The notes under the pieces are model-generated. The model made no database searches. It was given only the letters and a program-made list of their open reading frames with translations, and had not been told where the DNA came from. This document shows, one piece after another, positions 32,330 to 41,123 of a DNA stretch of 64,000 nt; positions within the stretch are counted from its first letter, which is position 1, and each line of letters starts with the position of its first letter. A program made the position numbers and the translations under genes. Source of the stretch: Mycobacterium sp. 1100029.7 (GTDB taxonomy: Bacteria > Actinomycetota > Actinomycetes > Mycobacteriales > Mycobacteriaceae); contig NZ_LZSC01000011.1 of assembly GCF_001665235.1 (NCBI RefSeq), positions 124,001-188,000 of the forward strand, in the 5' to 3' direction.

Positions 32330-33412
32330 GTGTACGGGCTGCTGCGCCGGCTGTTCTTTCTGATCTCGCCGGAACGCATTCACACCCTGGTCTTCGGCGT
32401 GCTGCGTGGCGCGACGGCCACCGCGGCCACGCGGCGACTGCTGCACCGGCTGCTCGGGGCGAGCGATCCGGTGCTGGCGAGCACGGTGTTCGGTGTGCAC
32501 TTTCCCGCGCCGATGGGGCTGGCCGCCGGCTTCGACAAGGACGGTTTGGGGTTGCTCACCTGGGGCGCTTTGGGATTCGGCTATGCCGAGGTGGGGACCG
32601 TCACCGCACACCCGCAGCTCGGCAACCCGGCGCCACGGTTGTTCCGGCTGCCCGAGGACCGGGCGTTGCTCAACCGGATGGGCTTCAACAATCACGGCGC
32701 CGGAGAGCTGGCGCTGCGCCTGGCCCGCAGCCATCCCGACGTGCCGATCGGGGTGAACATCGGCAAGACCAAGCTCACGCCGGCCGACGAGGCGGTCGAG
32801 GACTACCGAGCCAGCGCCCGGCTGGTCGGTCCGCTGGCGTCGTATCTGGTGGTCAACGTCAGCTCGCCGAACACCCCGGGGCTGCGCGATCTGCAGGCCA
32901 TCGAGACGCTGCGGCCCATCCTGTCGGCGGTGCAGGCCGAGACGTCGGTGCCGGTGCTGGTGAAGATCGCACCGGACCTGTCCGATTCCGACGTCGACGA
33001 CATCGCGGATCTGGCCGTGGAATTGGGCCTGGCCGGGATCGTCGCGACCAACACCACGGTGTCGCGCGACGGTCTGCGTACCCCGGGCGTCGACGAGCTC
33101 GGCGCGGGCGGCATCTCAGGGCCGCCGGTGGCCCGGCGCGCCGCCGAGGTACTGAGCCGGCTCTACCGGCGAGTCGGCGACCGCCTGGTGCTGATCAGCG
33201 TCGGCGGCATCGAAACCGCCGACGACGCGTGGGAGCGCATCACCGCGGGCGCCTCGTTGTTGCAGGGCTACACCGGCTTCATCTACGGAGGTGGCTTGTG
33301 GGCCAAGCACATTCACGACGGTGTCGCGCGCAAGCTGCACCAGGGCGGGTTCGCCTCGCTACGCGAGGCGGTGGGGTCCGCGGCTAGCGCAGCGGACGGG
33401 CCGTCGGGCTAA
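32330..33412 (+). CDS. pyrD: Dihydroorotate dehydrogenase (quinone), class 2
   Basis: A 360-residue enzyme oxidising dihydroorotate to orotate in pyrimidine synthesis, using membrane quinone. The N-terminal helix pair ([20 protein letters not shown]) is the membrane-associating part of class 2. FMN and active-site motifs: [38 protein letters not shown] with the catalytic Ser, [15 protein letters not shown] and [32 protein letters not shown]. The GTG at 32330 is preferred because the open frame upstream overlaps the DUF5703 gene. Its TAA overlaps the stop of the 13E12 gene on the other strand. Confidence 0.95.
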   Translation: MYGLLRRLFFLISPERIHTLVFGVLRGATATAATRRLLHRLLGASDPVLASTVFGVHFPAPMGLAAGFDKDGLGLLTWGALGFGYAEVGTVTAHPQLGNPAPRLFRLPEDRALLNRMGFNNHGAGELALRLARSHPDVPIGVNIGKTKLTPADEAVEDYRASARLVGPLASYLVVNVSSPNTPGLRDLQAIETLRPILSAVQAETSVPVLVKIAPDLSDSDVDDIADLAVELGLAGIVATNTTVSRDGLRTPGVDELGAGGISGPPVARRAAEVLSRLYRRVGDRLVLISVGGIETADDAWERITAGASLLQGYTGFIYGGGLWAKHIHDGVARKLHQGGFASLREAVGSAASAADGPSG

Positions 33413-34779
33413 GCCGCGCCGTCATGTCCGTCCGCTTCGTCGGATAGCAGCGTCTCCGGGTGATGGAACGTGTTGACGCGCGGCTGACCCCGGTCGAGAT
33501 GTGGTGGTGGGATCCATTCGGTGTTGCCGCTCCGGCGTTTTCGGGTGCGCCAACCACTGTCGAGCAGTTTGTGGTCGGGGCCGCAGGCGAAGGTGAGCTG
33601 GTCGACGTCGCTGCACTGGGTGGTCGCCCAGTCTTCGACGTGATGGACTTCGCACCAGTAGCCGGGCGTGTCGCAGCCCGGGCGGGAACAGCCACGATCC
33701 TTGGCGTACAAGACTATTCGCTGTCCGGCCGAGGCCAGCCGTTTGGTGTGATACAGCGCGACGGGTTTGGCGTCGTCGAAGATTGCCAGGTAATGGTCGG
33801 CATGGCGAGCCAACCGGATCACGTCGGACATCGGCAACAACGTCCCCCCACCCGTCAGGCCCTTGCCGGTGGCGGATTCCAGATCTTTGAGACTGGTCGT
33901 GACGATGATGGTCGCGGGTAATCCGTTGTGCTGTCCTAGCTTTCCGCTGGCCAGGACTGCGCGCAGGGCGGCGTTGAGACCGTCATGGTTGCGTTGCGCA
34001 GCGCTGCGAGTGTCGCGCCGGGCGGCTTCCTCGCCGGCTGGGCCGTCGACGATGGGCGTGTCATCCTCGGGGTTGCAGACTCCGGGAGCGGCCGCCTTGG
34101 CCAGCACAGCCTCGACCGTGGCGCGAGCTTCCGGGGTCAGCCAGCCACTGAGTCGCGACATGCCGTCGAGGTCTTGTTTGCCCAGTACCAGTCCGCGGCG
34201 GCGGGCGCGATCCTGATCGGTGTAGGTGCCGTCTGGGTTCAGATAACAGGCGAGCCGGTCTGCCCACTTGCGCACTTGCTCCGGGCGATATTCTGCGGCC
34301 AATTTGGCCAAATCCGCCTCGACGCAGCCGCGTGTCTCGGCGTCGACCCCACTGGGCAACTCGTCCAAGAACCGCCGGATTACGGCGATGTGGCCGCGAC
34401 CGATCTTGCCGTCACGCTGCGCTGCCGCTGTAGCTGTGAGCCGCGGCGCCAACGACTCGCCTGTCAACGCTCGGCGCGGTCCCAGCTCGGCGGCCTCGGC
34501 CACCCGCAACTGCGCTTCACCGCGGGTGAGGCGCAGCCGGTCGGCCAACGCGTGCGAAAGCTTGCCGCCCAATTCCTCGGGCGGCGCTTGCTCGGCGAGT
34601 TGATTGATCAACTGATGCGCCGGCACATGGAGCCGACGAGTCTCTTGTTCGAGGCGCTCCAACAAGCCCAGCCGCTCCGGGGTGGTCAATGCGTCGTAGG
34701 AGTGCCCGAGCACCCGAGACACCACGGCGCGCAGGGTGTCGAAGTCCTGCAGGATCTCCTCGCGGCTACTCGAACGCAT
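33409..34779 (-). CDS. 13E12 repeat family protein (DUF222 plus HNH nuclease domain)
   Basis: A 456-residue protein. The N-terminal DUF222 region is alpha-helical ([53 protein letters not shown] region). The C-terminal HNH domain is intact: [21 protein letters not shown]...[13 protein letters not shown] with His-His and His plus zinc cysteines. The family is repeated in mycobacterial genomes (REP13E12). The ATG at 34779 lies inside a perfect LexA box (34770-34785), so the message would be leaderless or start further in; the frame extends to 34848. It is probably SOS-regulated, as some tuberculosis relatives are. Its exact function is unknown. Confidence 0.88.
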   Translation of the reverse strand: MRSSSREEILQDFDTLRAVVSRVLGHSYDALTTPERLGLLERLEQETRRLHVPAHQLINQLAEQAPPEELGGKLSHALADRLRLTRGEAQLRVAEAAELGPRRALTGESLAPRLTATAAAQRDGKIGRGHIAVIRRFLDELPSGVDAETRGCVEADLAKLAAEYRPEQVRKWADRLACYLNPDGTYTDQDRARRRGLVLGKQDLDGMSRLSGWLTPEARATVEAVLAKAAAPGVCNPEDDTPIVDGPAGEEAARRDTRSAAQRNHDGLNAALRAVLASGKLGQHNGLPATIIVTTSLKDLESATGKGLTGGGTLLPMSDVIRLARHADHYLAIFDDAKPVALYHTKRLASAGQRIVLYAKDRGCSRPGCDTPGYWCEVHHVEDWATTQCSDVDQLTFACGPDHKLLDSGWRTRKRRSGNTEWIPPPHLDRGQPRVNTFHHPETLLSDEADGHDGAA

Positions 34780-34785
34780 GTTCGA
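34770..34785. promoter_or_regulatory. LexA/SOS box at the start of the 13E12 gene
   Basis: TCGAACGCATGTTCGA is a perfect palindrome with TCGAAC/GTTCGA arms and a 4-bp centre, matching the mycobacterial LexA binding consensus. It covers the ATG at 34777-34779 of the 13E12 gene, so bound LexA would block transcription initiation. LexA boxes at 13E12 genes are known in M. tuberculosis. The short membrane ORFs upstream on the same strand are unlikely to be controlled by it. Confidence 0.75.
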
Positions 34786-34844
34786 ATGATAACCCCGGCC
34801 TCCGACAGAAACGCCGGTCTTGAAACTAGTGAAACCAAAGTGGC

Positions 34845-35081
34845 TCAAGTGGTTTCAGATGTTAGGGGGACCTGCTGGCGTTCCATACGACGCCTGCGGA
34901 CCCAGGCCCGATAAGCGCTGAGGCCCGTCAATATCGCAAGCCCTCCGGTACCGATCAACCCCAGCGCCGTGCCGCGGGAGCAGACGTTGACCACGAAAAG
35001 TGCCAGAAAGAGCATGGCCATGCCTGAGTAAAACGATGGGCCGTACAGCAAAATGGGCTTCTTCAAAACCAGACCACCCAA
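34845..35081 (-). CDS. Small membrane protein, hypothetical
   Basis: A 78-residue ORF from a TTG at 35081; an ATG ([11 protein letters not shown]) about 20 residues in is an alternative start. Two hydrophobic segments ([15 protein letters not shown] and [19 protein letters not shown]) are followed by a basic tail [13 protein letters not shown], a positive-inside pattern expected of a two-helix membrane protein. Not recognised. It directly follows the 59-residue ORF at 35098-35277 on the same strand. The topology supports it, but no homologue was recalled. Confidence 0.5.
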   Translation of the reverse strand: MGGLVLKKPILLYGPSFYSGMAMLFLALFVVNVCSRGTALGLIGTGGLAILTGLSAYRAWVRRRRMERQQVPLTSETT

Positions 35082-35097
35082 ACCCGCTCTGCGGCAA

Positions 35098-35277
35098 TCA
35101 ACGCCGTGTCCATATTGCTGTGGCGCCGACGATTGCCACTACGACAAGGGCTGCGGCCGCAGCCACAATCAGATTAATTGGTTGGTGGACTGTCACAAAA
35201 GTGACCGCTTGACCGCCCGCAAGGCCTGCGAACGCGCAAGCAGCGAGGCCGATGACTTTGGCTAGTTTCGGTGACAT
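35098..35277 (-). CDS. Small membrane protein of 59 residues, hypothetical
   Basis: From the ATG at 35277 to the TGA at 35098 there is a 59-codon frame, MSPKLAKVIGLAACAFAGLA onward, with two hydrophobic helices (about residues 8-30 and 36-54) and a WTRR end. Upstream CGGTAAGTAGCT gives only a weak ribosome site. It ends 17 nt before the TTG of the next small membrane ORF, so the two may be a pair. Function unknown. Confidence 0.5.
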   Translation of the reverse strand: MSPKLAKVIGLAACAFAGLAGGQAVTFVTVHQPINLIVAAAAALVVVAIVGATAIWTRR

Positions 35278-35401
35278 AGCTACTTACCGCCCTAGACGAA
35301 GCCATGATCGCGCCGAGTCCCCATTCGCCGAGTGTATGGCGACGGCGGGTAGGCCGGTAGTCACCTGCCGCTCGGAGGATTTCGCGGTAATCGACCCCTA
35401 C

Positions 35402-35992
35402 CTAGCGCGTGACGTCGTCCAGATACGCCGCGACGAAGTCGACTGTGCGGCGCTGCCATTCACTGAATCGGCGCATCATGAAATGCCCCACACCGTCGAT
35501 GCCCATCCACTGCGCATCCAACCCGCGCTGCTGGGCCCGCAGCGTCTGAAGGCGCGAAGCGTCGGGATCGGTCCGGGTATCGGCGGTGCCATGCACGACC
35601 AGCAGCCGGGTGGACACCGGAATCTGATCGGCATCCGCACGCGGCCAGTACGGCGCCAGCGCGACCACGGCGCCGACGCGCCCACCCGCCGCCAGCCGCG
35701 CCGCGACCCGACCACCCATGGAATGACCAACCAGCACAATGCTTTTCGGGTCGAATCGGCGCAGCGCCGCATCCAGCTCGGCAGCGGCGTCGGTCACCGC
35801 GTCGTAGCGCGGGCTGTTCCAGCCGCGCAGCCGGTACTGAACCCGGCGCACCCGCACGCGACGCCCCAGCCGCAGTCGTAAAGCCCCGGCGATCAACATC
35901 ATTCGCAGGTTCGCCGGCTGCCACCAGCGTGACTTTTCGTCGCTGCGCACGCGGCCGCCCGGCAGGACGAGCACACAAGCGCGAGCGCTCAC
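35402..35992 (-). CDS. Alpha/beta hydrolase, small
   Basis: A 196-residue protein. The nucleophile elbow is GHSMGG (VLVGHSMGGRVAARL), the Asp is likely in HGTADTRTDP and the His in GVGHFMMRRF. There is no lid insertion, so this is a minimal dienelactone-hydrolase-like form. The GTG at 35992 abuts the TAG of the PEBP gene with no space, strongly suggesting one transcript. The substrate is unknown. Confidence 0.82.
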   Translation of the reverse strand: MSARACVLVLPGGRVRSDEKSRWWQPANLRMMLIAGALRLRLGRRVRVRRVQYRLRGWNSPRYDAVTDAAAELDAALRRFDPKSIVLVGHSMGGRVAARLAAGGRVGAVVALAPYWPRADADQIPVSTRLLVVHGTADTRTDPDASRLQTLRAQQRGLDAQWMGIDGVGHFMMRRFSEWQRRTVDFVAAYLDDVTR

Positions 35993-36520
35993 CTACTTCT
36001 GTTCGTAGGTGGCGTGAATGTAGGCGCGGGCGATCGCGTGCTGGAACAGGTTGAAGCCGAGGAACGCCGGGCTGGCGTCCTCGCTGAGGTCGAGCTTGTC
36101 GACGTCGACGGCGTGCACGGCGATGTAGTAGCGGTGCACGCCGTGTCCGGGCGGCGGGGCGGCACCGATGTAGCGGCGCATGCCCGCGTCGTTGACCAGA
36201 AGTTGCGCGTCGCCGGGCAGCTCACGCCCGTCGCCGGCGTCCTCGGGCAGCTCGGTCACGTCGGCCGGCAGGTTGGCGACGGCCCAGTGCCAGAAGCCGG
36301 ACAGCGTCGGGGCGTCGGGGTCATAGACGGTGACCGCGAAGCTGCGCGTCTCGGCGGGGAACCCGGACCAGCTCAGCTGCGGGCTGACGTCTTCTCCCCC
36401 GGCGCCCATGATGCCGCTCACCTGCGCGTTGGACAGCGCCTGACCGTCGGACACCGAGGTCGAGGTCAGCGTGAACGACGGCAGCTTGGGCAGTGCGTCA
36501 TACGGGTCGGACGAGCTCAT
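35993..36520 (-). CDS. YbhB/YbcL (PEBP) family protein, TB18.6-like
   Basis: A 175-residue phosphatidylethanolamine-binding-protein homologue, close to M. tuberculosis Rv2140c. Ligand-pocket motifs: [21 protein letters not shown] (the DPDAP box) and [21 protein letters not shown] (the GxxPPxGxHRY box). It binds small anionic or lipid ligands in relatives. The ATG at 36520 is clear. It lies downstream of the M20 peptidase gene and upstream of the alpha/beta hydrolase. Confidence 0.92.
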   Translation of the reverse strand: MSSSDPYDALPKLPSFTLTSTSVSDGQALSNAQVSGIMGAGGEDVSPQLSWSGFPAETRSFAVTVYDPDAPTLSGFWHWAVANLPADVTELPEDAGDGRELPGDAQLLVNDAGMRRYIGAAPPPGHGVHRYYIAVHAVDVDKLDLSEDASPAFLGFNLFQHAIARAYIHATYEQK

Positions 36521-36554
36521 GGGCGATCCTCTCGTTGTCGGTTCGTTTGTAGCA

Positions 36555-37901
36555 CTAGCAGTGGGTCAAGAAGTGGGCGAGCACCTCGGTGCCGAATTTC
36601 AGCGCGTCGACGGGCACCCGCTCGTCGACGCCGTGGAACAGCGAAGCGAAATCCAGCTCCGGCGGCAGTCGCAGCGGCGCAAAGCCGAAGCAGCGAATTC
36701 CCAACCGCGCGAAGGCTTTCGCGTCGGTACCACCGGAGAGCATGTAGGGCACGATCCGGCCGTCCGGGTCGACCGCCAGCACCGCGGCATTCATCGCGTC
36801 GACGAGGTCGCCGTCGAAGCTGGTCTCATACGACGGCAGATCCCTGATCCACTCGCGCGTCACATCCGGGCCGAGCAGCTTGTCGATCTCCCCTTCGAAC
36901 GCCGCCAGCCGGCCGGGCAACACGCGGCAGTCCACCACCGCCTCGGCGGTCCCGGGAATCACGTTGGCCTTGTACCCGGCCTTGAGCATCGTCGGGTTCG
37001 CGGTGTCGCGCAGCACCGCCTTGAGCATGCGGGCCATCGGGCCGAGCTTTTCGATCACACCGTCCAGATCGTCGGAGTCGGTGTCGACGGTCAGGCCGGT
37101 CTCCTCGCTGATCGCGCCCAGGAACTCGGCGACGGTGTCGGTGACGACCAGCGGGAACTGGTGGCGGCCGATCCGGGCGACCGCCTCGCACAGCAGGGTG
37201 ACCGCGTTCTGGTCGTTGGCCATCGAGCCGTGCCCCGCCTGCCCCCGCGCGGTCAAGCGCATCCACTGGATGCCCTTCTCGGCCGTCTCGATCAGGTAGA
37301 GCCGGCGTTCACCGCCGTCGCGGCGCGGCACGGTCAGCGAAAAACCGCCCACCTCGCCGATCGCCTCGGTGATGCCCGCGAACAGGTCCGGCCGGTTGTC
37401 CACCAGCCAGTGCGCCCCGAAGCGGCCGCCGTGCTCCTCGTCGGCCAAAAACGCGAACACCAGATCGCGGGGCGGCACGATGCCGGCCCGCTTCAACTGC
37501 CGGGCGACGACGATCATCATGCCGACCATGTCTTTCATGTCGACCGCGCCACGGCCCCAGACATAGCCGTCCTCGACCGCGCCGGAAAACGGGTGCACGC
37601 TCCAGTCGGCCGGTTCGGCCGGGACCACGTCGAGATGCCCGTGGATCAGCAGCGCGCCACGCGAGCGGTCCGCGCCTTCCAGGCGGATGAACACGTTGCC
37701 CCGTCCGGGTGCGCCGGATTCCAGATACACCGGGTCATAGCCCACCTCGGCGAGCTGCTCGCCGACCCACCGGGCGCATTCGGCCTCACCCTGAGTAGTC
37801 GCGGGGTCACCCGTGTTGGTGGTGTCGAACCGGATCAGCCTGCTGACGACTTCGACCACGTCGTCGCCGGAATTGTTGGGAACTTCGTTCTCAACCGTCA
37901 C
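36555..37901 (-). CDS. M20-family metallopeptidase (Rv2141c-like, annotated dapE2)
   Basis: A 448-residue dizinc peptidase. Metal ligands and catalytic residues appear in GHLDVVPA (His and adjacent Asp), [20 protein letters not shown] (catalytic Glu-Glu) and [12 protein letters not shown]. The lid domain with ARGQAGHGS lies between. Relatives include DapE, ArgE and carboxypeptidases; the true substrate is not known and a role in lysine synthesis is not supported by context. The GTG at 37901, behind AAAGGG, gives a length equal to the tuberculosis protein as I remember it. Confidence 0.88.
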   Translation of the reverse strand: MTVENEVPNNSGDDVVEVVSRLIRFDTTNTGDPATTQGEAECARWVGEQLAEVGYDPVYLESGAPGRGNVFIRLEGADRSRGALLIHGHLDVVPAEPADWSVHPFSGAVEDGYVWGRGAVDMKDMVGMMIVVARQLKRAGIVPPRDLVFAFLADEEHGGRFGAHWLVDNRPDLFAGITEAIGEVGGFSLTVPRRDGGERRLYLIETAEKGIQWMRLTARGQAGHGSMANDQNAVTLLCEAVARIGRHQFPLVVTDTVAEFLGAISEETGLTVDTDSDDLDGVIEKLGPMARMLKAVLRDTANPTMLKAGYKANVIPGTAEAVVDCRVLPGRLAAFEGEIDKLLGPDVTREWIRDLPSYETSFDGDLVDAMNAAVLAVDPDGRIVPYMLSGGTDAKAFARLGIRCFGFAPLRLPPELDFASLFHGVDERVPVDALKFGTEVLAHFLTHC

Positions 37902-38030
37902 AACACCCTTTCCTACCACTGCCCGGGTCGGCGGGCTCGGGTGCCGAGGTGTGGGCCACATCGTCGACGAGCTGAGTTGGGTTAGCGTGGCCCGATCCGC
38001 TAGCCTTAGCTGCCAACTCTCGTTGGTCGG

Positions 38031-38116
38031 GTCCGAGTGGCGGAATGGCAGACGCGCTAGCTTGAGGTGCTAGTGCCCTACTAATGGGCGTGGGGGTTCA
38101 AGTCCCCCCTCGGACA
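38031..38116 (+). tRNA. tRNA-Leu (anticodon GAG)
   Basis: Acceptor arms GTCCGAG (38031-38037) and CTCGGAC (38109-38115) pair perfectly, with discriminator A at 38116. The anticodon stem CTAGC/GCTAG holds the loop TTGAGGT, anticodon GAG. A long variable arm (GCCC..GGGC) marks a class-II tRNA, and GGTTCAA with the T stem GGGGG/CCCCC is intact. CCA is not encoded. The nitrile hydratase operon starts its 3' end 5 nt further on, on the opposite strand. Confidence 0.96.
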
Positions 38117-38120
38117 CAAT

Positions 38121-38423
38121 TCAGCGGAGACTCTTCGTGTGGTCGCCGTCGTCCAAAACGACCGGTGCGGTGAGCAATTCTCGGTCGGCGACGATCTTCT
38201 CCAGTGCCGCAACCCAGTGGTCGTAGTACTGCCAGTCGCCGCGCTGCGCCGGCGCCGCGTTCTCCCACTCGGCGATCGCGGCGATCAGGGCCTGCTGGAA
38301 TTCATTCCACGGATAGTGACCGAATTCCGCTAACGCCAATGCCAGACCGAAGGCCCGGCGCTGCCAATCGTGATCGAACTGTGGGGCGGCCTGATCGGTC
38401 ACGCAGCTGTCATGCAGTTTCAT
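38121..38423 (-). CDS. Nitrile hydratase activator / accessory protein (NhlE/NhhG/P14K-like)
   Basis: A 100-residue protein. FDHDWQRRAFGLALALAEFGHYPWNEFQQALIAAI resembles the N-terminal part of nitrile hydratase beta subunits and the small activator proteins of cobalt-type enzymes, which carry cobalt-loaded alpha subunit into the beta subunit. The start (MKLHDSC at 38423) overlaps the alpha-subunit end by 14 nt. The order beta-alpha-activator equals the nhhBAG/nhlBAE operons of Rhodococcus. Confidence 0.85.
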   Translation of the reverse strand: MKLHDSCVTDQAAPQFDHDWQRRAFGLALALAEFGHYPWNEFQQALIAAIAEWENAAPAQRGDWQYYDHWVAALEKIVADRELLTAPVVLDDGDHTKSLR

Positions 38424-39039
38424 GCGGCAACCCTGCCAAAGCAACGCCCATCATGGACTCGGTGGTCACCAGGTCCATCAACATGTCGTCGGTGAATTCT
38501 TCGGTGCCCGAAGGCCTTTCGGGTAGGACGAACCATCGTGAGTGGCCGCTGCTGTCCAGCACTTTGATCTCGACATCGTTCGCCAGTTCGACACCGATCT
38601 CGGCGAGTACCTTTCGCGGCTCACGTGCGGCACGCGCGCGGAATACCGGGTCCTTGTACCAGTACGGCGGCAACCCGAGCACCGGCCACGGGAAGCACGA
38701 GCACAGCGTGCAGATCACCAGGTTGTGGACCCCCGGGGTATTGGCGACCGCCCGCAGGTGCTCGCCCTCGGCGCCAGCCATACCGTCGGGCAAATCAAGC
38801 TCGGCAATTGCCGACGGCGTGTCTGCCAGCAGGCGGGCGGCGAATTCCGGGTCTTGCCATGCCTTCACGACGATCTTCTTGCCATTGAGCGGCGTCATCT
38901 CGGATTCAACGTAGGCCAGCACCTTGTCGACGGTCTGGGCGGTGATCACGCCCTTCTCGATGAGCAACGTCTCCAGCGCGCGCACTTTCGCGGCGCTGCT
39001 TTCCTCGCGGTCGCTCGGAAAGGCGAATTGCCCTGTCAT
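38410..39039 (-). CDS. nthA: Nitrile hydratase alpha subunit, cobalt type
   Basis: A 209-residue subunit with the metal-binding claw CTLCSC at Cys110, Cys113, Ser114, Cys115; two of these cysteines are oxidised in the active enzyme. Thr at the second position marks the non-corrin cobalt type, while iron types have Ser. FPWPVLGLPPYWYKD and the late TDDMLMDLVTTESMMGVA are conserved. It hydrates nitriles to amides. The related thiocyanate hydrolase gamma subunit is an alternative, but the separate full-length beta subunit favours nitrile hydratase. Start overlaps the beta stop as ATGA. Confidence 0.92.
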   Translation of the reverse strand: MTGQFAFPSDREESSAAKVRALETLLIEKGVITAQTVDKVLAYVESEMTPLNGKKIVVKAWQDPEFAARLLADTPSAIAELDLPDGMAGAEGEHLRAVANTPGVHNLVICTLCSCFPWPVLGLPPYWYKDPVFRARAAREPRKVLAEIGVELANDVEIKVLDSSGHSRWFVLPERPSGTEEFTDDMLMDLVTTESMMGVALAGLPHETA

Positions 39040-39782
39040 GCTTCTCCTTTCAAGTAGGCCTCGAACAGTTCGGCGCAGACGGTGCCGCGACCGTCCTCAG
39101 CGGCGGATCCCCAGAGTTCGGCGGGGCTGAACTCGACGAGGTAGTTGGGCATCGGGGCGCCGATCCCGTCCGCGGTGTGCTCGAAATACGCGTAGTCGCC
39201 TTCGAAGACGCGTGTCACCGTGCCGACGCGACCCCGCAGATATCCGGGCAACCTGGTATGCGCGCCGGCCGGCAGGTCGACAATCGTCACGACGTCGCCG
39301 ACGGCGAACTTGGGGTGGGCGACGTCGCGCCGCGGGCTATCCCCCATCCGCAGATACGCCAAAACCTGGGTGTCGATGGCCTGGGTGTCGACGGCCTCGG
39401 TGTCCGCGGCGGGTTCGTGCGACGACGGCAAAGCGACTGTGCGCGCAGCCAATTCGTCGGCCGATAGGTACGCCTTGTCCACCAGGAACTGCGTGATGGC
39501 ACCAAGCCACTTCTCGTAGTAACGGAACTTGAAGTAGTCGAACGGGTTCATCGCCTCCGCGCTGGTACGCAAGTCAGCCCAGGTCCATTTATCGTCAAAT
39601 GCCGTCGGCACCTCGGCAATCGGATAGCGCGGCAACGCCGAACCCAGATGCGTTGAAAGCGCCATCATCGCGACATGGATCCCGAAGATGCGTTTCTCCC
39701 AGTCCTCGACGAAGACTCGCTTTTCGAAGTTCAACGGCCCGTGCAGGCTCTCCAAACCCCCGATATGGTGCTGCAGTTTCAT
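39036..39782 (-). CDS. nthB: Nitrile hydratase beta subunit
   Basis: A 248-residue subunit. The N-terminal domain opens [17 protein letters not shown], as in other beta subunits (MNGxHDxGG-type start). The C-terminal SH3-like domain begins around [10 protein letters not shown] and contains [23 protein letters not shown] and ELWG, whose arginines contact the oxidised cysteines of alpha. A low-complexity insert with repeated DTQAxDTQ steps lies between the domains. It is the first gene of the operon, with a perfect palindrome (39844-39857) about 62 nt upstream. Confidence 0.92.
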   Translation of the reverse strand: MKLQHHIGGLESLHGPLNFEKRVFVEDWEKRIFGIHVAMMALSTHLGSALPRYPIAEVPTAFDDKWTWADLRTSAEAMNPFDYFKFRYYEKWLGAITQFLVDKAYLSADELAARTVALPSSHEPAADTEAVDTQAIDTQVLAYLRMGDSPRRDVAHPKFAVGDVVTIVDLPAGAHTRLPGYLRGRVGTVTRVFEGDYAYFEHTADGIGAPMPNYLVEFSPAELWGSAAEDGRGTVCAELFEAYLKGEA

Positions 39783-39843
39783 GCTGTGGTCACGCCTTCT
39801 TCGATCCGACACCTCGCGAAGTCACCGCCCTATCCCTTGCGGC

Positions 39844-39857
39844 GACTGTATACAGTC
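39844..39857. promoter_or_regulatory. Candidate operator upstream of the nitrile hydratase operon
   Basis: GACTGTATACAGTC is a perfect 14-bp palindrome, and its TGTATACA core is of the kind bound by GntR-type regulators. It lies about 62 nt before the beta-subunit ATG, in the gap shared with the divergent phosphoribosyltransferase gene (start 40046). No regulator gene lies beside it. The function is inferred from symmetry and place only. Confidence 0.45.
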
Positions 39858-40045
39858 TGCAGCGGCGCTCGGTCGCGCACCCACGGCAAATCAGCCGTGT
39901 TTCCCACGAAACGCGACATGACCTGGGTCATCGCTCTTGCCAAAACCGCCGCCGGCAAGCCACCGAGAGTGGCATGTCAGCGAATTCCGTTGATATACAA
40001 GATATTCGATCGGAAAGCGGCAGGCGCGTAAACTCAGCCCTACCG

Positions 40046-40723
40046 ATGAACTCGCGTAACGGCTTCTTGCGCCGCACTGCCTCGCGACGGTTCGAAGACC
40101 GTCACGACGCCGGTCGCGCGCTGGCCAAGCAGCTCACCGCCTATCGCGGCAAGGACAACGTGTTGGTGCTCGGATTGGCGCGCGGCGGCCTTCCGGTCGC
40201 CTGGGAGATCGCCGCGTCGCTGCCCGCCGGGCTGGATGTGTTCCTGGTGCGCAAGCTCGGGGTGCCGAATTGGACGGAGCTGGCGATGGGCGCACTGGCC
40301 AGCGGTGGCGGGGTCGTGATGAACGACAACGTGGTTTCCAGCCTGCATATCACCGACCAGCAGGTGCGCGAGGTCATCGACACCGAGGCGGCTGAGCTGG
40401 CGCGACGCGAGCAGGCGTACCGGGGCGGACGGCCGGTGGCCGATCCGCGGGGCAAGATCGTCATTCTGGTCGACGACGGTATCGCCACCGGCGCCAGCAT
40501 GCTGGCCGCTGTGCGAGCGATCCGGGCGGCCGGGCCGCAGTCGATCGTGGTCGCCGTCCCGGTCGGGCCGAAGTCAGTCTGCCGCGAGCTCGCCGCGGTG
40601 GCCGACGAGGTGGTGTGCACGACCATGCCGTCGGCCTTCGAGGCCGTCGGGCAGGTGTATGACGATTTTCATCAGGTCAGCGACGACGAGGTGCGCGAAC
40701 TACTGAATACGCCCGCGTCTTGA
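40046..40723 (+). CDS. Phosphoribosyltransferase family protein (Rv2143-like)
   Basis: A 225-residue PRTase fold. The PRPP-binding signature is [19 protein letters not shown], the VVDDGxATG form, and [19 protein letters not shown] lies in the N-terminal hood region. The base or acceptor is unknown. The ATG at 40046 begins [10 protein letters not shown], like the tuberculosis protein; the long upstream open frame crosses the intergenic region and is not used. TAAACT at about 40029 may be its -10 box, giving a very short leader. Confidence 0.85.
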   Translation: MNSRNGFLRRTASRRFEDRHDAGRALAKQLTAYRGKDNVLVLGLARGGLPVAWEIAASLPAGLDVFLVRKLGVPNWTELAMGALASGGGVVMNDNVVSSLHITDQQVREVIDTEAAELARREQAYRGGRPVADPRGKIVILVDDGIATGASMLAAVRAIRAAGPQSIVVAVPVGPKSVCRELAAVADEVVCTTMPSAFEAVGQVYDDFHQVSDDEVRELLNTPAS

Positions 40724-40740
40724 GCCGACGCGCGAATGCG

Positions 40741-41040
40741 TTATTTGGCTTCGTCGCTGCGGGTTTCGGCCGCAACCGTGTGGTCGTCGGCCGCCGTGGC
40801 GCCCTCGTCCGGGGCTTCCTCGGGATAGTCGACCGCGTCCTGCGCGGCCGGCTCCTCGGCCTGGTCCTCGTCAGCGACGCTCGGGCGCTGCCGTTCCCGC
40901 AACGCGTCCACGATCAGCAGCACCACGCCCAGCACGCTGGCGCCGATGCATACCCACGCCACCAACTCGTTGCTGGTGACGACGGCGAACACCAGTGCAA
41001 CCAGCCCGATCAGGGCTAGTACCAGCGCAATGATCAGCAT
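40741..41040 (-). CDS. Conserved membrane protein (Rv2144c-like)
   Basis: A 99-residue protein with two adjacent membrane helices (residues 1-22 and 27-46) followed by an acidic, low-complexity cytoplasmic tail (about 50 residues rich in Ala, Asp and Glu). It is conserved beside wag31 in mycobacteria. Function unknown. It lies about 80 nt downstream of wag31 on the same strand and converges with the phosphoribosyltransferase gene. Confidence 0.82.
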   Translation of the reverse strand: MLIIALVLALIGLVALVFAVVTSNELVAWVCIGASVLGVVLLIVDALRERQRPSVADEDQAEEPAAQDAVDYPEEAPDEGATAADDHTVAAETRSDEAK

Positions 41041-41123
41041 CGGTCATCCTCCAGCCGACGAACGGGACTATCAGGTCCTGTGTATCAAAGTGTGCCGGAC
41101 ACCGGGTCCGGCACCACTCCCGG

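Noticed and set aside
33409..34785. Prophage or integrated element because of the 13E12 gene
   Set aside because: No integrase, phage structural gene or attachment repeats were seen. 13E12 genes occur singly in mycobacteria.
35053..35265. Cys-rich plus-strand ORF (CPYCCGADDCHYDKGC) looking like a zinc protein
   Set aside because: It is antisense to the 59-residue membrane ORF, whose hydrophobic pattern and start are more convincing. The cysteines arise from its Ala/Val codons read backward.
38031..39860. Duplicated tRNA 3' end as attachment site of an integrative island
   Set aside because: I looked for a second copy of the tRNA-Leu 3' end past the nitrile hydratase operon and did not find one, and no integrase is present.
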